This document shows, piece by piece, positions 29,000 through 35,186 of a stretch of 64,000 bases of DNA. The translations under genes and the position numbers were made by a program. The stretch spans positions 17,721 to 81,720 of IMG/VR virus record IMGVR_UViG_3300021356_000010. One strand, written 5' to 3'. The DNA is from a virus. Within the stretch, counting starts at the first letter, position 1. Each line of letters starts with the position of its first letter. The notes beneath the pieces are model-generated. The model was given only the letters and a program-made list of their open reading frames with translations, was not told the DNA's origin and ran no database searches.

Positions 29000-29416
29000 T
29001 TATGCTGCTGGTGGTGGGGTAGCAGGTGGTTCTGGTTCTGGAAAAGAAACCTCACCATCAGAGATTACACCAACCACTGGTGTTGCATCACCCATGAAGA
29101 CCGTATGCGACCCTGTAAGGAGCAGAGACCCCACTCCAATGCCTGGAGGTAGTGCAACTATCTCACTCTCGATTTGCATCGCTGCAGGGGCACCATTGAT
29201 CCATACAGTAGGATGTCCTGATATGATTACATCAGCATGTAATGGTGGTGGAGGAATCATAGGAACAGTATGCTCCACAAATGTATTCCCACCATGATGT
29301 GCTGCTAATCCATTAATAATCACATTTGCAGAAACGCCCGCTGGTGCTGGTTTCGGCACAGGAACTGGATGTATATCATGGTTGCAATAAGCACCAAGCA
29401 ATCCAATTGGTTTCAT
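29000..29416 (-). CDS. PAAR-type spike-tip protein (138 aa)
   Basis: The 138-residue sequence shows the PAAR family pattern: GGNTFVEHTVPMIPPPPLHA, then ISGHPTVWINGAPAAMQIES and LLTGSHTVFMGDATPV. The order of Gly-His-Pro, valine-isoleucine and ING-P-A motifs fits the short pyramidal PAAR fold that caps the VgrG/gp5 membrane-piercing spike and usually binds a metal ion. Several His residues (HDIHP, AAHHGG, EHT) are candidates for that site. The C-terminal tail is Pro/Glu-rich (PEPEPPATPPPAA). The ATG overlaps the stop of the 369-residue gene (ATGA), tying it to the baseplate/hub module. In T4 the equivalent tip is gp5.4. Confidence 0.85.
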   Translation of the reverse strand: MKPIGLLGAYCNHDIHPVPVPKPAPAGVSANVIINGLAAHHGGNTFVEHTVPMIPPPPLHADVIISGHPTVWINGAPAAMQIESEIVALPPGIGVGSLLLTGSHTVFMGDATPVVGVISDGEVSFPEPEPPATPPPAA

Positions 29417-30522
29417 GCGTCTGGTTGGTTGATTGCTGCTCTATTTAGAAGGTACTGTATTCTCTCAGCAGGGATTTCTCCGTTATATCTCACTGGAAGA
29501 TAGAAATACCAAATATTGTTCGATAAATTAGAACCAAGGGTCTCTAACGCGATTTGTGCATAGTCTGCTAATCCTGTTGCAACATCATCAGGGAATGGTT
29601 CATCAGGTACAACAACAGTTACTGCAGATACTTTGATCGTAAATACAACAGTGTCTAATTCACTCGTCTTAAATTCTTGGAATGTGCCAATTTGTGGTTT
29701 TCCCTCATCATTGAACTTTGTTAGGTTATCCCAATTCTCATTACCCCAAAGTCGCGCTTCAGTTATGTCGGAACTCATTGCCCATTGTTGATATGCACTG
29801 CTCGGCGTTAGGTGCGTTAAATTACCTGGATACCCTCCATTCTCTTCAATCTCAAACGGCGTCCCCGCTTCTGGTAACTCTGCAGGACTCTGTGTCCATA
29901 TACCATCACCCCTTACTCTAGTAACCTCGGTGTACTCATAGTCACCCCCTGCTAACCCTGGCATGTTATACTGAGGTGCTTTGATATACGTCATCTCCTG
30001 ATCATAAAAAGCATACTCGGTGATCCTCCCACTGATGGCAGAAATACCTACATATCCCAGAAACAAAACTGGTGGTACAACATTCTGAGTAACCACAATG
30101 CCTGGGTCGATATTGACGCCTACAAGACCTCCTCCCCATCCCCATGCCTCGCTTTGGATCTGATCATCATAATATGTCTGCTCCCACTCTGGAAGACCCT
30201 CCTCAGGGTCTCTAGGCCATAAATCAATCCTCTCTATAGTAGTCACCGTAGAGACTACCCTCTCATCCTCAAAGACTGGAATCATCCAAATCTGAGTACT
30301 CTCGATCTCCTCCCACGTAAGCCACGGTGGAGTCTGAGAAATTAATCCAAGTTGGAGCGTACCATCGATAATTGTCTGCGAGTCCTTTGGATAAAATCTC
30401 CCAGCATAAAATGGTACTCCATTCTTTTCTGTGAGCTCATTGAGTTTCGGTAAGTCCGCTAACTCGATGGGTCCTATACCGCCCATTGACGGTGCTAAGA
30501 AATTTATCCAGGGTACTGCCAT
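29413..30522 (-). CDS. Unrecognised baseplate-module protein (369 aa)
   Basis: The protein begins MAVPWINFLAPSMGGIGPIE and is rich in Trp, Pro, Tyr and Glu with a beta-sheet character (IWMIPVFEDERVVSTVTTIE; DTVVFTIKVSAVTVVVPDEP). The C-terminus ends in a helical stretch (AERIQYLLNRAAIN). It contains no lysozyme catalytic pattern that I can see, so it is not an obvious gp5. It lies between a coiled-coil gene (one-base TAATG overlap) and the PAAR gene (ATGA overlap). That position makes a hub or spike-associated role likely, but this is inference from neighbours only. Confidence 0.75.
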   Translation of the reverse strand: MAVPWINFLAPSMGGIGPIELADLPKLNELTEKNGVPFYAGRFYPKDSQTIIDGTLQLGLISQTPPWLTWEEIESTQIWMIPVFEDERVVSTVTTIERIDLWPRDPEEGLPEWEQTYYDDQIQSEAWGWGGGLVGVNIDPGIVVTQNVVPPVLFLGYVGISAISGRITEYAFYDQEMTYIKAPQYNMPGLAGGDYEYTEVTRVRGDGIWTQSPAELPEAGTPFEIEENGGYPGNLTHLTPSSAYQQWAMSSDITEARLWGNENWDNLTKFNDEGKPQIGTFQEFKTSELDTVVFTIKVSAVTVVVPDEPFPDDVATGLADYAQIALETLGSNLSNNIWYFYLPVRYNGEIPAERIQYLLNRAAINQPDA

Positions 30523-30752
30523 TAGACCGCTTGTGAAACTTTTACTAGATCTTTCTTAATTCCCTCTACATTATTGTGCAGATAATCTAAAGTGTCTGAC
30601 AGTGTTTCGTAGTCTTTCCCTGTGGGGCGTCTATACGCGATCGTCGGTCTCTCCAAGTTCCCCACCCTCTGCTCCAGGCTCTCCAATCTCTGCAACAGCA
30701 CTAGGAGTTTCTCCTCCAAGTTTTTCTGTAGCTGCTCTGACGACTTTTCCAT
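30522..30752 (-). CDS. Coiled-coil protein at start of baseplate block (76 aa)
   Basis: Residues 1-35 are a strong heptad-repeat helix (EKLLVLLQRLESLEQRVGNL), followed by a basic linker (YRRPTGKDY) and a second amphipathic helix (TLSDTLDYLHNNVEGIKKDL). The ATG at 30752 has a good ribosome-binding site, AGGAG eight bases upstream, the best in this part of the window. It overlaps the 369-residue gene by one base. A trimeric or bundle-forming scaffold role is likely from the heptads; no family name is recognised. Confidence 0.8.
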   Translation of the reverse strand: MEKSSEQLQKNLEEKLLVLLQRLESLEQRVGNLERPTIAYRRPTGKDYETLSDTLDYLHNNVEGIKKDLVKVSQAV

Positions 30753-30867
30753 TATTCTGGTCTCCTCTCATAAATGCCTCAGCGGCGCGTGTCTCAAACT
30801 CATCACAGAACTTGTCGAAGTTTTCTAAGATACTATCGAAGTTCTCAAAGTCGGGTTTTTCAGTCAT
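30631..30867 (-). CDS. Acidic small protein overlapping the coiled-coil gene (78 aa)
   Basis: The protein begins MTEKPDFENFDSILENFDKF and is acidic and helical for about 45 residues; the rest (GGETPSAVAEIGEPGAEGGE) is low-complexity. The last 122 bases overlap the coiled-coil gene in another frame, and there is no clear Shine-Dalgarno before ATG 30867. The N-terminal half, which does not overlap, looks like real coding sequence, and a CGATAAATA motif lies 58 bases upstream. Either a true overlapping gene or one that has lost its original stop; moderate confidence. Confidence 0.5.
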   Translation of the reverse strand: MTEKPDFENFDSILENFDKFCDEFETRAAEAFMRGDQNNGKVVRAATEKLGGETPSAVAEIGEPGAEGGELGETDDRV

Positions 30868-30924
30868 TTTTTTGCTGGGAAATTTTTTTCAATTTGAAGG
30901 TTTTGAAAAACCAATTTCGTAAAA

Positions 30925-30933
30925 TATTTATCG
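30925..30933 (-). promoter_or_regulatory. Late-promoter-like motif CGATAAATA
   Basis: The minus strand reads CGATAAATATTTTACG in the 176-base gap between the early-type 31044-31289 gene and the baseplate block, 58 bases before ATG 30867. It lies downstream of a terminator hairpin (31009-31030), as expected for a boundary between two transcription units. The rest of the gap is AT-rich with nothing else recognised. Confidence 0.5.
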
Positions 30934-30999
30934 ATCGTCTGGATACTTTTGTAGGTTAGGGAAGTAGGGCATTTTTGAAATCGCTTGGCGACCCTTAAC

Positions 31000-31030
31000 T
31001 AACAAATAAGGGGGCAAATCACTGCCCCCT
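31000..31030 (-). terminator. Rho-independent terminator after the DUF7249-like gene
   Basis: AGGGGGCA (31023-31030 on the minus strand) pairs perfectly with TGCCCCCT (31009-31016) around a six-base loop, and the minus strand then reads TTATTTGTTA. The eight-base GC-rich stem sits 14 bases after the stop of the 31044-31289 gene and just before the baseplate block, so it probably separates early-type and late transcription. Confidence 0.75.
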
Positions 31031-31043
31031 CACTGTTACTCTG

Positions 31044-31289
31044 TCAGGCAGATGTGTCACAGAGTTCTTCTAACATTTCATCCATTTCTTCACGGTCGAT
31101 GCTGTCATCCTCCCAGTGCAATCCGTCTCCATTATAATCACCGAACACCTGCAGATAAGGGACGAGTTTATCATATCCACTGTGACCATATACGCGGGCA
31201 GTTCTATACAGTGCCTCGTCATTATTGATCCACAGTGATGCACACCATGTCTCCCAATTTGCCCAACCGTTGTAGGTGTTGTCTGCCAT
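31044..31289 (-). CDS. DUF7249-like small phage protein (81 aa)
   Basis: The start MADNTYNGWANWETWCASLW, followed by INNDEALY, matches a widespread small phage protein with the signature NGW-NxETWxxALWIxND (DUF7249-like, from memory). The middle has the aromatic and glycine segment YGHSGYDKLVPYLQVFGDYN, and the C-terminus is acidic (DREEMDEMLEELCD). The function is unknown. It is the last gene of its transcription unit, followed by a strong hairpin terminator at 31009-31030. Confidence 0.75.
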   Translation of the reverse strand: MADNTYNGWANWETWCASLWINNDEALYRTARVYGHSGYDKLVPYLQVFGDYNGDGLHWEDDSIDREEMDEMLEELCDTSA

Positions 31290-31332
31290 GTGTTGTGTGT
31301 TGTTGTTGTGTGTATCCTAGTCGGTCAGTGGG

Positions 31333-31551
31333 TCAGTGGCGATCACTGATGTTCCAGTTGCCCCACTGTCCTGAGGGTGCGGGGATGCGACCTTCTCGCA
31401 CGTCCTTGCGGTATGCTGCCTCTCTGAGCATGTCCCTTTTAATGCTCTCCATGGCGGCAAAGATCACGGGGTCAGTCTCGCCCTTCTTAATGATGAACCC
31501 GTCGCGTACCTCGTAGCGGTCCTGCAGGTTGGTGGGAAGTTTGTTTGTCAT
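31333..31551 (-). CDS. Small hypothetical protein, possible leaderless mRNA (72 aa)
   Basis: The protein begins MTNKLPTNLQDRYEVRDGFI and ends SGQWGNWNISDRH. It is soluble and charged, with a helical middle (FAAMESIKRDMLREAAYRKD). No family is recognised. A TATAAT box lies only six bases before the ATG, so a transcript made from it would begin at or next to the start codon. A 43-base gap separates it from the next gene, in which I see only an AT-rich TAGGATAC -10-like string. Confidence 0.7.
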   Translation of the reverse strand: MTNKLPTNLQDRYEVRDGFIIKKGETDPVIFAAMESIKRDMLREAAYRKDVREGRIPAPSGQWGNWNISDRH

Positions 31552-31557
31552 GTGCCT

Positions 31558-31563
31558 ATTATA
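31558..31563 (-). promoter_or_regulatory. -10 box TATAAT six bases before ATG
   Basis: The minus strand reads CCCTCTATAATAGGCAC and then ATG at 31551. A sigma70 start point about seven bases after the -10 box would coincide with the start codon. The same arrangement (TATAATAGG, six-base spacer) occurs before the gene starting at 32508. Confidence 0.5.
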
Positions 31564-31585
31564 GAGGGTCTGTATAGGGAAGGGG

Positions 31586-31771
31586 TCAGGCAGAGACCAC
31601 TTCGTCAGGCGTCACATTCAACCACTTGATCGGTTTGCCACTGGTGAGACGCCATACCGTAGCGGGTTCATCCATTGCAAGGGCGATCCGATACGCTCCG
31701 TTGATGGTGGGGGTGTAGTCTGCCCCCCACTCGTCAAAGTTGCCGAAGGCGGTGGGTTGAACTGCGAACAT
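31586..31771 (-). CDS. Small hypothetical protein (61 aa)
   Basis: The 61 residues begin MFAVQPTAFGNFDEWGADYT and continue with INGAYRIALAMDEPATVWRL; the fold looks like a small beta sheet with one helix. No family is recognised. Its start lies two bases after the TGA of the 40-residue gene upstream, suggesting they are translated together. GC content here is visibly higher than in the 33-35 kb genes, as for the neighbours at 31-32.6 kb. Confidence 0.65.
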   Translation of the reverse strand: MFAVQPTAFGNFDEWGADYTPTINGAYRIALAMDEPATVWRLTSGKPIKWLNVTPDEVVSA

Positions 31772-31773
31772 GC

Positions 31774-31896
31774 TCAGCGTTGTGTGATTGATCTAATTAT
31801 AGAGGCAAGACCTTTGCCGATGGCGACATAGGTGGACAGTCTGCTCGCTGCACCCTGACCAATGGTTGGCAGGTAAGGCATGGTATAGTGGGACAT
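31774..31896 (-). CDS. Small protein MSHYTMPYLPTIG... (40 aa)
   Basis: A longer open frame begins at 32049, but its first part shadows the neighbouring gene. The ATG at 31896 leaves 40 residues, beginning MSHYTMPYLPTIGQGAASRL and ending SIIRSITQR, a mildly hydrophobic and basic amphipathic sequence. It starts seven bases after the upstream stop and ends two bases before the next ATG, and this tight packing is the main support. No function is recognised. Confidence 0.55.
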   Translation of the reverse strand: MSHYTMPYLPTIGQGAASRLSTYVAIGKGLASIIRSITQR

Positions 31897-31903
31897 GGTG
31901 TGA

Positions 31904-32245
31904 TCAGGCGAAGACGTAACCACTGCAGAAGTCTTCGGTCTGATATACATTTTTACCGTTGATTGCGCCCACAAACTTGCGAACGTACCATGCAAAGTCT
32001 TTCTGGAAGACACCCTCACCAACAATGCAGAATTCATCACACAATGCATTCAGTCGTGATTTGGTGGTGTTAGATTGCCAACCACCATCAAAGATTGTGA
32101 GAGAGGTGTCATCAACCATGGCGATCTTGTTGCCGTGGAGATACACAAGGGACACACCATCCATGGTCACCACTTCAGTGTTGCCAGACTTCCAGTTCTT
32201 GTTTGCCTGGATAGCACGGCACATTTGCTGTTCGATCTTACGCAT
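31904..32245 (-). CDS. Conserved small phage protein of MRKIEQQM type (113 aa)
   Basis: From ATG at 32245 the protein reads MRKIEQQMCRAIQANKNWKS, then NTEVVTMDGVSLVYLHGNKI and FDGGWQSNTTKSRLNALC. I recall this N-terminal pattern (MRxIExQMxxAIxxxKNW, LHGNxIA, FDxGWQTxTTKSRLN) from small proteins in diverse tailed phages, with no known function. The frame can be extended to a GTG at 32326, but the extra residues are unlike the family start and a GTATAC -10-like box lies in that gap, so ATG 32245 is preferred. No membrane segment. Confidence 0.7.
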   Translation of the reverse strand: MRKIEQQMCRAIQANKNWKSGNTEVVTMDGVSLVYLHGNKIAMVDDTSLTIFDGGWQSNTTKSRLNALCDEFCIVGEGVFQKDFAWYVRKFVGAINGKNVYQTEDFCSGYVFA

Positions 32246-32322
32246 GAGAGTCGTTGGTTGTTTGACTTGTGTATACAATACATGGGATGAGGCAGGGCAC
32301 AACCGATGCTGTGCCACTTTGC

Positions 32323-32508
32323 TCACTGGTCAGCGAACATGCCGAAATGGGCATCGACCACGTAATCTATCACGTCATCCGTGGCAGACACGTTGAAACG
32401 ATCGCAGAACCAATCGACGCACATCTCAGCGGGCATCATGGTATCGAACATGAAATCCTGCAGGTCCTGCAGGGTCTGTGGGTTGGAGAGAAGGGTTTTT
32501 GTTTTCAT
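32323..32508 (-). CDS. Small hypothetical protein, possible leaderless mRNA (61 aa)
   Basis: From ATG 32508 the sequence begins MKTKTLLSNPQTLQDLQDFM and includes a helical acidic segment ending AHFGMFADQ. An upstream extension to 32598 overlaps the neighbouring gene and looks like shadow sequence. TATAAT lies exactly six bases before this ATG, the same layout as the gene starting at 31551. No family is recognised. Confidence 0.65.
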   Translation of the reverse strand: MKTKTLLSNPQTLQDLQDFMFDTMMPAEMCVDWFCDRFNVSATDDVIDYVVDAHFGMFADQ

Positions 32509-32514
32509 GCACCT

Positions 32515-32520
32515 ATTATA
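32515..32520 (-). promoter_or_regulatory. -10 box TATAAT six bases before ATG
   Basis: The minus strand reads GTGCTTATAATAGGTGC and then ATG at 32508. It is the second copy of the TATAATAGG plus six-base-spacer layout, in a gap of only 22 bases after the previous stop. A transcript would start at the initiation codon. Confidence 0.5.
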
Positions 32521-32530
32521 AGCACAGGGT

Positions 32531-32695
32531 CTAGACGAGTGGGGTCTGGTCTGTGCCACTAGGAAAGTTGGCACACACTGCATCACATAATGCTTCAATC
32601 AACCCATCACAATCGTCATCAATTCTTGACTCAATGATGCACTCAATGTCTTCCATTAATTGTTCCCGAGCAGTGAGCATTTCAAGCATGTTCAT
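32531..32695 (-). CDS. Small acidic protein (54 aa)
   Basis: Hand translation from ATG 32695 gives MNMLEMLTAREQLMEDIECI, then a second helix (IDDDCDGLIEALCDAV), ending TDQTPLV. It is acidic, helical and has three cysteines. Its start is five bases after the stop of the next upstream 53-residue gene. No family recognised; support is the tight packing and lack of a competing frame. Confidence 0.6.
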   Translation of the reverse strand: MNMLEMLTAREQLMEDIECIIESRIDDDCDGLIEALCDAVCANFPSGTDQTPLV

Positions 32696-32700
32696 TGTTA

Positions 32701-32862
32701 TCAACCCCCGAACATATCGTCGAACAGTTGTTGAGCATTTTGCTCCAATTCTTCACGGTGTTCTTGTTCCCAACGCTTGTGATCTTCCATGCGTTGCTTT
32801 GCTTCCCATGGTGTCAATTGATCGAGCAAAAGTAATTCACCACGCAGTCCAGTTGTTAGCAT
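32701..32862 (-). CDS. Small charged helical protein (53 aa)
   Basis: Hand translation from ATG 32862 gives a sequence starting MLTTGLRGELLLLDQLTPWE, followed by a long charged helix (RMEDHKRWEQEHREELEQNA) and an acidic end (FDDMFGG). The helix may form a coiled coil. A strong terminator-like hairpin with a T-rich run sits immediately before the start, so expression may depend on read-through or on a start inside that element. Unrecognised. Confidence 0.6.
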   Translation of the reverse strand: MLTTGLRGELLLLDQLTPWEAKQRMEDHKRWEQEHREELEQNAQQLFDDMFGG

Positions 32863-32863
32863 T

Positions 32864-32909
32864 GAAAAAGAAAAATCCCTCGAACATGTATAGAATACAC
32901 GATCAAGGG
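32864..32909 (-). terminator. Long hairpin with T-rich run between two small genes
   Basis: On the minus strand CCCTTGA (32903-32909) pairs with TCGAGGG (32877-32883, one G-T), and the inner bases continue pairing with one mismatch to a small loop; the strand then reads ATTTTTCTTTTTC. It lies after the 52-residue gene and ends one base before ATG 32862. Form and location fit a rho-independent terminator. Confidence 0.7.
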
Positions 32910-32934
32910 ACGAATGGGAGATTAGTGTGCCACT

Positions 32935-33093
32935 TCAATAAGTGTCATCATACTCATTGACTTCACGTTTAAATTTGGTAACTTTCTTTTTAGTCTGTCT
33001 GCGAATATTCTTCACTTCATAACCAAAGTCTTCGAAATCATCATCGAATTGTTGATACTTACTGTCAGAAGACTGATTGTAACGTTTGCCCAT
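32935..33093 (-). CDS. Small charged protein (52 aa)
   Basis: Hand translation from ATG 33093 begins MGKRYNQSSDSKYQQFDDDF, goes through an acidic stretch and then a basic helix (IRRQTKKKVTKFKREV), and ends NEYDDTY. No Shine-Dalgarno is evident. It precedes the hairpin terminator at 32864-32909. No family is recognised; the split acidic/basic layout could suit a binding or adaptor peptide, but that is a guess. Confidence 0.6.
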   Translation of the reverse strand: MGKRYNQSSDSKYQQFDDDFEDFGYEVKNIRRQTKKKVTKFKREVNEYDDTY

Positions 33094-33126
33094 GATTTGG
33101 TTGTGGTTTTAACTCAAACTGTGTGA

Positions 33127-33363
33127 TTATTTAGTTACAGCAACTAGTTCTTGTTGTTTGATACAAGAATTCAACAGTTTTCCGATTGATTCTTCGTTTT
33201 GTAGAGTTTTTGACACTTTATCATCGAATTCTTGTGTATTTTCACACTTAAACTCGTATTCTTTGTCAATATTACTATTATACACTACATATACACTCTC
33301 TGTATTAACTTTTAGTGTATTAATAGCTGAACTATTAAGGTTTTCGTAGGTTTTCACAAACAT
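33127..33363 (-). CDS. Hypothetical protein (78 aa)
   Basis: The protein begins MFVKTYENLNSSAINTLKVN and has a short beta segment (SVYVVYNSNIDKEYEFKC) followed by a helix (TQEFDDKVSKTLQNEESIGK). This layout is loosely similar to small KTSC-type domains (beta strands reporting a VYxxP-like edge then a helix), but the KTSC motif itself is not present, so I do not assign it. The AT-rich leader with a perfect 12-base inverted repeat lies directly upstream. Confidence 0.65.
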   Translation of the reverse strand: MFVKTYENLNSSAINTLKVNTESVYVVYNSNIDKEYEFKCENTQEFDDKVSKTLQNEESIGKLLNSCIKQQELVAVTK

Positions 33364-33671
33364 TAAAAAGTTTAAAAAAGGAAAAAACTCAAAATCTTAA
33401 AAAAATGACTTTTTAAGATTTCTCAAAAACTCAAAAAACCCAAAAAGTGAGATTTCTGAATTCTTGAGTTTATTATAAACCCTTCTGAGGTGCCTGGGAG
33501 GGGTTCTGTGCCACTTTGAGACCTGTCACATGCTTTCTTGACTTTCGATAGGTTGCGTGCTAAGCCAACGTCTCTGGAGTGCCTTCTAGGTATCTTCAGA
33601 GTTACTCTAGAGCTCCTCCACTATATTTTTTTAACCATTTAGAAATATATTCACCGAGGGGGGAGAGTTGT
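33364..33671. other. 308-base AT-rich intergenic region with hairpin
   Basis: No gene is seen here on either strand. The first 110 bases are extremely A/T-rich with runs of A on the plus strand and hold the inverted repeat at 33392-33421. A minus-strand string GGGTTTATAATAAACTC near 33470-33486 could be a -10 box for the gene at 33127-33363 and is itself nearly palindromic. The remainder (33490-33671) is of mixed composition, with CTCTAGAG-type short palindromes but no convincing tRNA or ncRNA. Confidence 0.6.
33392..33421. repeat. Perfect 12-base inverted repeat
   Basis: AAATCTTAAAAA (33392-33403) and TTTTTAAGATTT (33410-33421) are perfect reverse complements separated by six bases. The element lies 29 bases before ATG 33363, inside a probable leader. 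It may form an AT-rich hairpin acting as a terminator, an attenuator or a binding site. Confidence 0.7.
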
Positions 33672-33899
33672 TCAAAAACCCTGTGCCTGACTGACGCGCT
33701 TAGGTGTTGTATAGTCCAATACATTTACTTTCATACCTTTAGTGTTACCCTGTTGAAACCACCATGCCCTTAGTTGTTCATATGAGTCAAATGTAGCACG
33801 TATCATAGGTCTATTTGCTTGTGGTCCAACAACTGAGTAATAGTGTCTATCATATGGTTCAGTTGATGTACAAGTAAATGATTTAAGTGTTGGTGTCAT
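33672..33899 (-). CDS. Hypothetical protein (75 aa)
   Basis: The protein begins MTPTLKSFTCTSTEPYDRHY and continues YSVVGPQANRPMIRATFDSY, EQLRAWWFQQGNTKGMKVNV and ends in a basic tail. The pattern is a three-strand sheet plus helix that ends LRAWWFQQ, like small DNA- or protein-contact folds, but no family is recognised. The ATG overlaps the stop of the zinc-ribbon-like gene by one base (TAATG). It is the last gene of a long coupled chain. Confidence 0.7.
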   Translation of the reverse strand: MTPTLKSFTCTSTEPYDRHYYSVVGPQANRPMIRATFDSYEQLRAWWFQQGNTKGMKVNVLDYTTPKRVSQAQGF

Positions 33900-34246
33900 T
33901 AATCTACCTCTGATATGTCTAGGTTATTCTTTTTAATGATTGCATCACGTAAATGTTTATTGACCCATGTAATTGCTTCACCACATTTATCACAACGTAA
34001 TATACCAAAGTGAGACATTCTCTTTGGTCCTATTTCCCAACACTTATAATGATATACTAGAAAGAACTTATCATGTGCACACTGCTGACACTTATGGTAA
34101 GGAAGAAATCGAGGATGATATTTAAACAAAGGATCATTAGGAAGAGTAAATGATCCAACATGTTCAGTGAACTCATTAACAAAGTAATGAGCATGTTTAT
34201 TGATCTCTTCTTGTGTTAAGGATCTATTTGTGTGTTGGTTGATCAC
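33899..34246 (-). CDS. Zinc-ribbon-like protein (115 aa)
   Basis: Two CxxC pairs are visible: HKCQQCAHDKFFLVYHYKCW and RCDKCGEAITW, spaced about 30 residues apart, the normal layout of a zinc ribbon. The N-terminal half is helical (TQEEINKHAHYFVNEFTEHV). Small zinc-ribbon proteins in phages often bind nucleic acid or host RNA polymerase, but no specific role can be given. It starts inside the end of the 67-residue gene (23-base overlap) and is coupled by one base to the 75-residue gene. Confidence 0.75.
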   Translation of the reverse strand: MINQHTNRSLTQEEINKHAHYFVNEFTEHVGSFTLPNDPLFKYHPRFLPYHKCQQCAHDKFFLVYHYKCWEIGPKRMSHFGILRCDKCGEAITWVNKHLRDAIIKKNNLDISEVD

Positions 34247-34427
34247 GTTCTTTCTTCACTGTCTGATAGTATAGTTTATAGTATTTGTTCTTCATCTCTG
34301 TTAGTATAGCATTATCTTCATCAAATGCCATGTATTTTGTTAATTGGTATGATCCTTCTAGTTCTGATAGTAAGCGTAGTATGTTAGTTGATGATGGTTT
34401 TAGTCCGCCATGTGAGTATTGTGACAT
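34224..34427 (-). CDS. Small hypothetical protein (67 aa)
   Basis: The protein begins MSQYSHGGLKPSSTNILRLL and has a helical centre (SELEGSYQLTKYMAFDEDNA) and a basic C-terminus. It overlaps the end of the 2OG-type oxygenase gene by 28 bases and the zinc-ribbon gene by 23 bases. Both overlaps are within the normal range for this chain. Codon use is AT-rich like its neighbours. No function recognised. Confidence 0.6.
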   Translation of the reverse strand: MSQYSHGGLKPSSTNILRLLSELEGSYQLTKYMAFDEDNAILTEMKNKYYKLYYQTVKKERDQPTHK

Positions 34428-35020
34428 GATATGGATAGTCTATTGGTTGAATCACCGAACTCACCATGAAGGAAAATATTAAAGGAGATAGCGTATCTTA
34501 CTTGATCTGATTGTGATTGTGGTGCTGAGTGTTCAATATGTGATGGGAATAGTAATAGTGTTCCTTCTTCTAGTTGAATATCTAATGTTTTAGAGTTGTA
34601 AATGTTTGATTGATTAGTTGTTGGTATTACTGTTCCTGGTACAAATGATGGTATGAATGGTGATTGATGTAATGAGAGTATGTTACCTGATTGTGGGGGG
34701 ACTTGGATGTAATATATGCCAGTGAAGATAGAGTTAGCATGTGAGTGTTGTGGTAGATAGTCTCCCTTAGTGTGTTTATTACACCAACTATTGATGATTT
34801 GGAACGATTGTTGTATTTGTAGTTCGTTGTGAATGTAATGGGAGATGTGTGGATCTAACTTATCTTCTAGTGTAGGAGTGATTAGTTGTTGATTAGTAGA
34901 GATATAACCATTATTCCCTTCAGACCTATTGTATTGTGTATTGGTGACTAGATCTATCTCGTGTTGATCTACTGGTAAGTTAGTTTGATATAGGGGAGAA
35001 GAGAATAGTGGTATGATCAT
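34400..35020 (-). CDS. Putative 2OG-Fe(II) oxygenase, TIGR02466-like (206 aa)
   Basis: The middle and C-terminal parts follow the TIGR02466 pattern: SWCNKHTKGDYLPQHSHANS with His92 and His94, then GIYYIQVPPQSGNI, then EEGTLLLFPSHIEHSAP with His164, and VRYAISFNIFL with Arg175. In this family the first metal motif reads PHxHxNS rather than HxD, and RxSISFN supplies the 2-oxoglutarate contact. Enzymes of the superfamily use Fe(II), oxygen and 2-oxoglutarate to hydroxylate or oxidise a substrate, which is unknown here. The start overlaps the upstream 22-residue ORF as ATGA. Sequence is AT-rich and Gln/Ser/Asn-rich compared with other copies. Confidence 0.75.
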   Translation of the reverse strand: MIIPLFSSPLYQTNLPVDQHEIDLVTNTQYNRSEGNNGYISTNQQLITPTLEDKLDPHISHYIHNELQIQQSFQIINSWCNKHTKGDYLPQHSHANSIFTGIYYIQVPPQSGNILSLHQSPFIPSFVPGTVIPTTNQSNIYNSKTLDIQLEEGTLLLFPSHIEHSAPQSQSDQVRYAISFNIFLHGEFGDSTNRLSISCHNTHMAD

Positions 35021-35085
35021 TTACATATGGTATCTAATCGATACAGTGTGACTAGGGCAATGATGAACTGTAGATATGGTAGCAT
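35017..35085 (-). CDS. 22-residue hydrophobic micro-ORF
   Basis: Hand translation from ATG 35085 gives MLPYLQFIIALVTLYRLDTI plus CK, a single membrane-length hydrophobic segment. Its TGA overlaps the ATG of the oxygenase gene (ATGA), the same junction type used through this chain. Very short, so expression is uncertain, but overlap and composition fit a coupled membrane micropeptide or a leader peptide. Confidence 0.45.
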   Translation of the reverse strand: MLPYLQFIIALVTLYRLDTICK

Positions 35086-35102
35086 GAATTGGATACGTTG
35101 TC

Positions 35103-35186
35103 TCACTTTGGTTTCTTGACTGCCCATGTCATTTCCATAGTAATAGTGAGTAGCAGAGTGAAGATGAGAATGAATGTGGTTGTCAT
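35103..35186 (-). CDS. 27-residue membrane micro-ORF
   Basis: Hand translation from ATG 35186 gives MTTTFILIFTLLLTITMEMT followed by WAVKKPK: one strongly hydrophobic helix with a positively charged end. Its start overlaps the upstream 47-residue gene's TGA as ATGA. Together with the next micro-ORF it fills a gap that would otherwise hold no gene. Confidence 0.5.
   Translation of the reverse strand: MTTTFILIFTLLLTITMEMTWAVKKPK

Noticed and set aside
28827-29297. 156-residue open frame on the plus strand
   Set aside because: It covers the PAAR and 48-residue genes, both of which have clear motifs or coupling on the minus strand. Its own sequence has no domain and runs against every accepted gene.
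29413-30522. 369-residue protein as gp5 baseplate lysozyme
   Set aside because: The position beside PAAR suggested it, but I see no lysozyme motif or OB/beta-helix repeat, so it is left as unknown.
31897-32049. N-terminal extension of the 40-residue gene
   Set aside because: It overlaps the conserved 113-residue gene and has shadow composition; ATG 31896 gives tight junctions on both sides.
33480-33671. Possible tRNA or structured RNA in the long spacer
   Set aside because: Short palindromes (CTCTAGAG and similar) are present, but no cloverleaf, T-loop GGTTC sequence or paired acceptor stem could be found by eye on either strand.
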